Shown: positions 5,112 to 6,236 of the stretch, piece by piece
How positions within the stretch are numbered: the first letter of the stretch is position 1
Layout of the letters: each line of letters opens with the position of its first letter
Assembly (NCBI GenBank): GCA_036258555.1
Contig: DATADL010000017.1
Span: 1-6,236, forward strand
DNA from: JALZEG01 sp036258555
Lineage (GTDB): Bacteria; Actinomycetota; CADDZG01; WHSQ01
Reading direction: 5' to 3'
DNA length: 6,236 nucleotides
The notes under the pieces: generated by a model
Database searches by the model: none
Told to the model about the DNA's origin: nothing
The model's input: only the letters and a program-made list of their open reading frames with translations
Position numbers and translations under genes: made by a program

Positions 5112-6236
5112 TCTCGAAGACGACCTTCGCCGATTGCGGCAGGAAATCGCGGATACTGCGAAGGTTTCGACCGAGACGGTGCGACGCGCGGTCGCGGGAG
5201 CCCGGCGTAGGAGAGTGGCGACCCTCTTCGCGGCGGCCGGCGGCGCGATCGTGCTCGTCTCGACCGGAACTCTGGCGGCCCAGGCGGTTCTCGACGAGAG
5301 GGTGGTCCCAGCGCCTCCGGCGGCCGCAGACGCTAGTCCGGACAGGGCGAACGTGATGTCGACCGTAGACCTCGAGGGAGCCGTGGGGATCACGTCCTCG
5401 AGCGGCGACGTGTGGATCACTACGTGGTCGGATGGCTGCGAGAGCGCCCTGTGGCGGGTGGAAGGTGCCCAGCCGGATCACGTTGCGACCTTCCCCTTTG
5501 CTGCGGACGAGTTGGTTTGGGGTTTCGGCTCCATTTGGATCGAAGGGATGGAGTGCCCCGAGGGCGGAGAGCTCGGCAAGGGCGTGCTCTACCGCGTCGA
5601 TCCCACGACGGGCGCGCGGCTTGCGGTAATAACGACGCCTTATCCGGAGCTATTCGGGCTTGCGGCCGACTCGAACGCCGTCTGGGTCGGAACGTCCAAG
5701 GACTTGTCCGAAGGCCGCGTGCTTCGCGTCGATCCCGTGGCCAACGAGTTGCTTGCGGAGGTGCCGATCGACGGGCGCGTCATGGCTGTCTACACGGGCG
5801 AGGGGAGCGTTTGGGCACTCGTGGCAGGCGGAAGCGAGTCAGGGGTCGTCCGTATCGATCCGACCACGAACGAGGTCATGGCGCGAGTCGCCCCCAGGGC
5901 GTGGGGCGCGGCGGTGGGGGGAGGCTATCTCTGGGCTCCCACAGAGGCGACGCTCGGTGGCATGAAGGTCGCGGCGCTTCGCATCGATGCCTCCACGGGC
6001 AAACAAGTGGGAGACCCGATCCCGCTCGGAGACACGACGTTCCTCCCCGTCGCGGCCGACGACACGGGAGTTTGGTTCTTCGCCGGTCGTGACGGGGCAA
6101 CGCTGGCGCACCTCTCCGGCGAATCCGAAGAGGTCGACCAGAAGGTCGATCTCGGAGCGTCCCACGCCCTCACCGGGACGTTCGATGTCGAAAGCGGTGT
6201 GATCTGGGCACTTGACGAAAATGCTGGACGAATAAC
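5104..6236 (+). CDS. Membrane-anchored beta-propeller protein, probable anti-sigma factor (3' partial)
   Basis: The frame is open to the right edge; 377 codons are visible. The start ATG overlaps the sigma stop by 8 bp and has GGAGG (5094-5098) 5 bases upstream, so the two are co-translated. Residues 1-37 are charged and cytoplasmic. Residues 38-62 form one membrane span after the positive cluster RRRR (34-37), giving an outside C-terminus. A Pro/Ala linker follows. From about residue 92 there are seven repeats of 40-49 residues, each with a xVW or xIW motif; the Trp residues are 104, 145, 194, 237, 277, 324 and 368. Several repeats end in RVDPTTG-like turns, as in YncE or virginiamycin-B-lyase-like propellers. 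The seventh is cut by the window end, so the full protein should be about 390-410 residues. No zinc-binding HxxxCxxC anti-sigma motif is present. The anti-sigma role is inferred from gene order and topology; the propeller would be the outside sensor. Confidence 0.85.
   Translation, partial: MRDLEDDLRRLRQEIADTAKVSTETVRRAVAGARRRRVATLFAAAGGAIVLVSTGTLAAQAVLDERVVPAPPAAADASPDRANVMSTVDLEGAVGITSSSGDVWITTWSDGCESALWRVEGAQPDHVATFPFAADELVWGFGSIWIEGMECPEGGELGKGVLYRVDPTTGARLAVITTPYPELFGLAADSNAVWVGTSKDLSEGRVLRVDPVANELLAEVPIDGRVMAVYTGEGSVWALVAGGSESGVVRIDPTTNEVMARVAPRAWGAAVGGGYLWAPTEATLGGMKVAALRIDASTGKQVGDPIPLGDTTFLPVAADDTGVWFFAGRDGATLAHLSGESEEVDQKVDLGASHALTGTFDVESGVIWALDENAGRI

Overview
The window is uniformly very GC-rich, with G/C-ending codons in every gene. 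It carries a SigE-type ECF sigma factor, a eukaryotic-type Ser/Thr protein kinase, and secreted proteins rich in Asp, Gly and Thr. Together these suggest a high-GC Gram-positive (Actinomycetota-like) bacterium, possibly a poorly sampled lineage. This placement is inferred from composition and gene families; no rRNA or marker gene is present. No tRNA, CRISPR array, insertion sequence or recombinase gene was found.

Region 1 (1-1924): a block of small secreted low-complexity proteins around a kinase. At the left edge, a minus-strand gene fragment (1-169) faces away from a plus-strand gene (200-556). The two share a 153/162-bp inverted repeat, with five substitutions and one 9-bp indel in about 153 aligned columns. 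Every substitution is at a third codon position. The unique 98-bp spacer between the arms (154-251) holds the only visible ribosome binding site, start codon and signal-peptide core, at present pointed at the right-hand gene. Flipping the spacer would place these in frame on the left-hand copy. This looks like a possible invertible N-terminus switch, although an assembly chimera must be excluded. A GC-rich hairpin (565-589) follows, then a soluble single-domain Ser/Thr kinase (611-1492), then a second secreted acidic protein with three 18-residue repeats (1526-1924).

Region 2 (1925-4043): after a short convergent gap come two minus-strand genes joined by an ATGA stop/start overlap. They are a PCC/DUF296-domain protein (4043-3456) followed by a 464-residue protein of unknown family (3459-2065). 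The coupling suggests joint function.

Region 3 (4044-4538): about 495 bp of divergent intergenic DNA. It has no convincing gene but must contain the promoters for both flanking units. One imperfect hairpin and weak ECF-like promoter motifs are visible.

Region 4 (4539-6236): an ECF sigma factor overlaps by 8 bp a gene that runs off the right edge. The downstream product has a short cytoplasmic N-terminus, one membrane span and an extracytoplasmic region with seven beta-propeller-like repeats. This is the arrangement of a sigma/anti-sigma pair in which the propeller would be the outside sensor.
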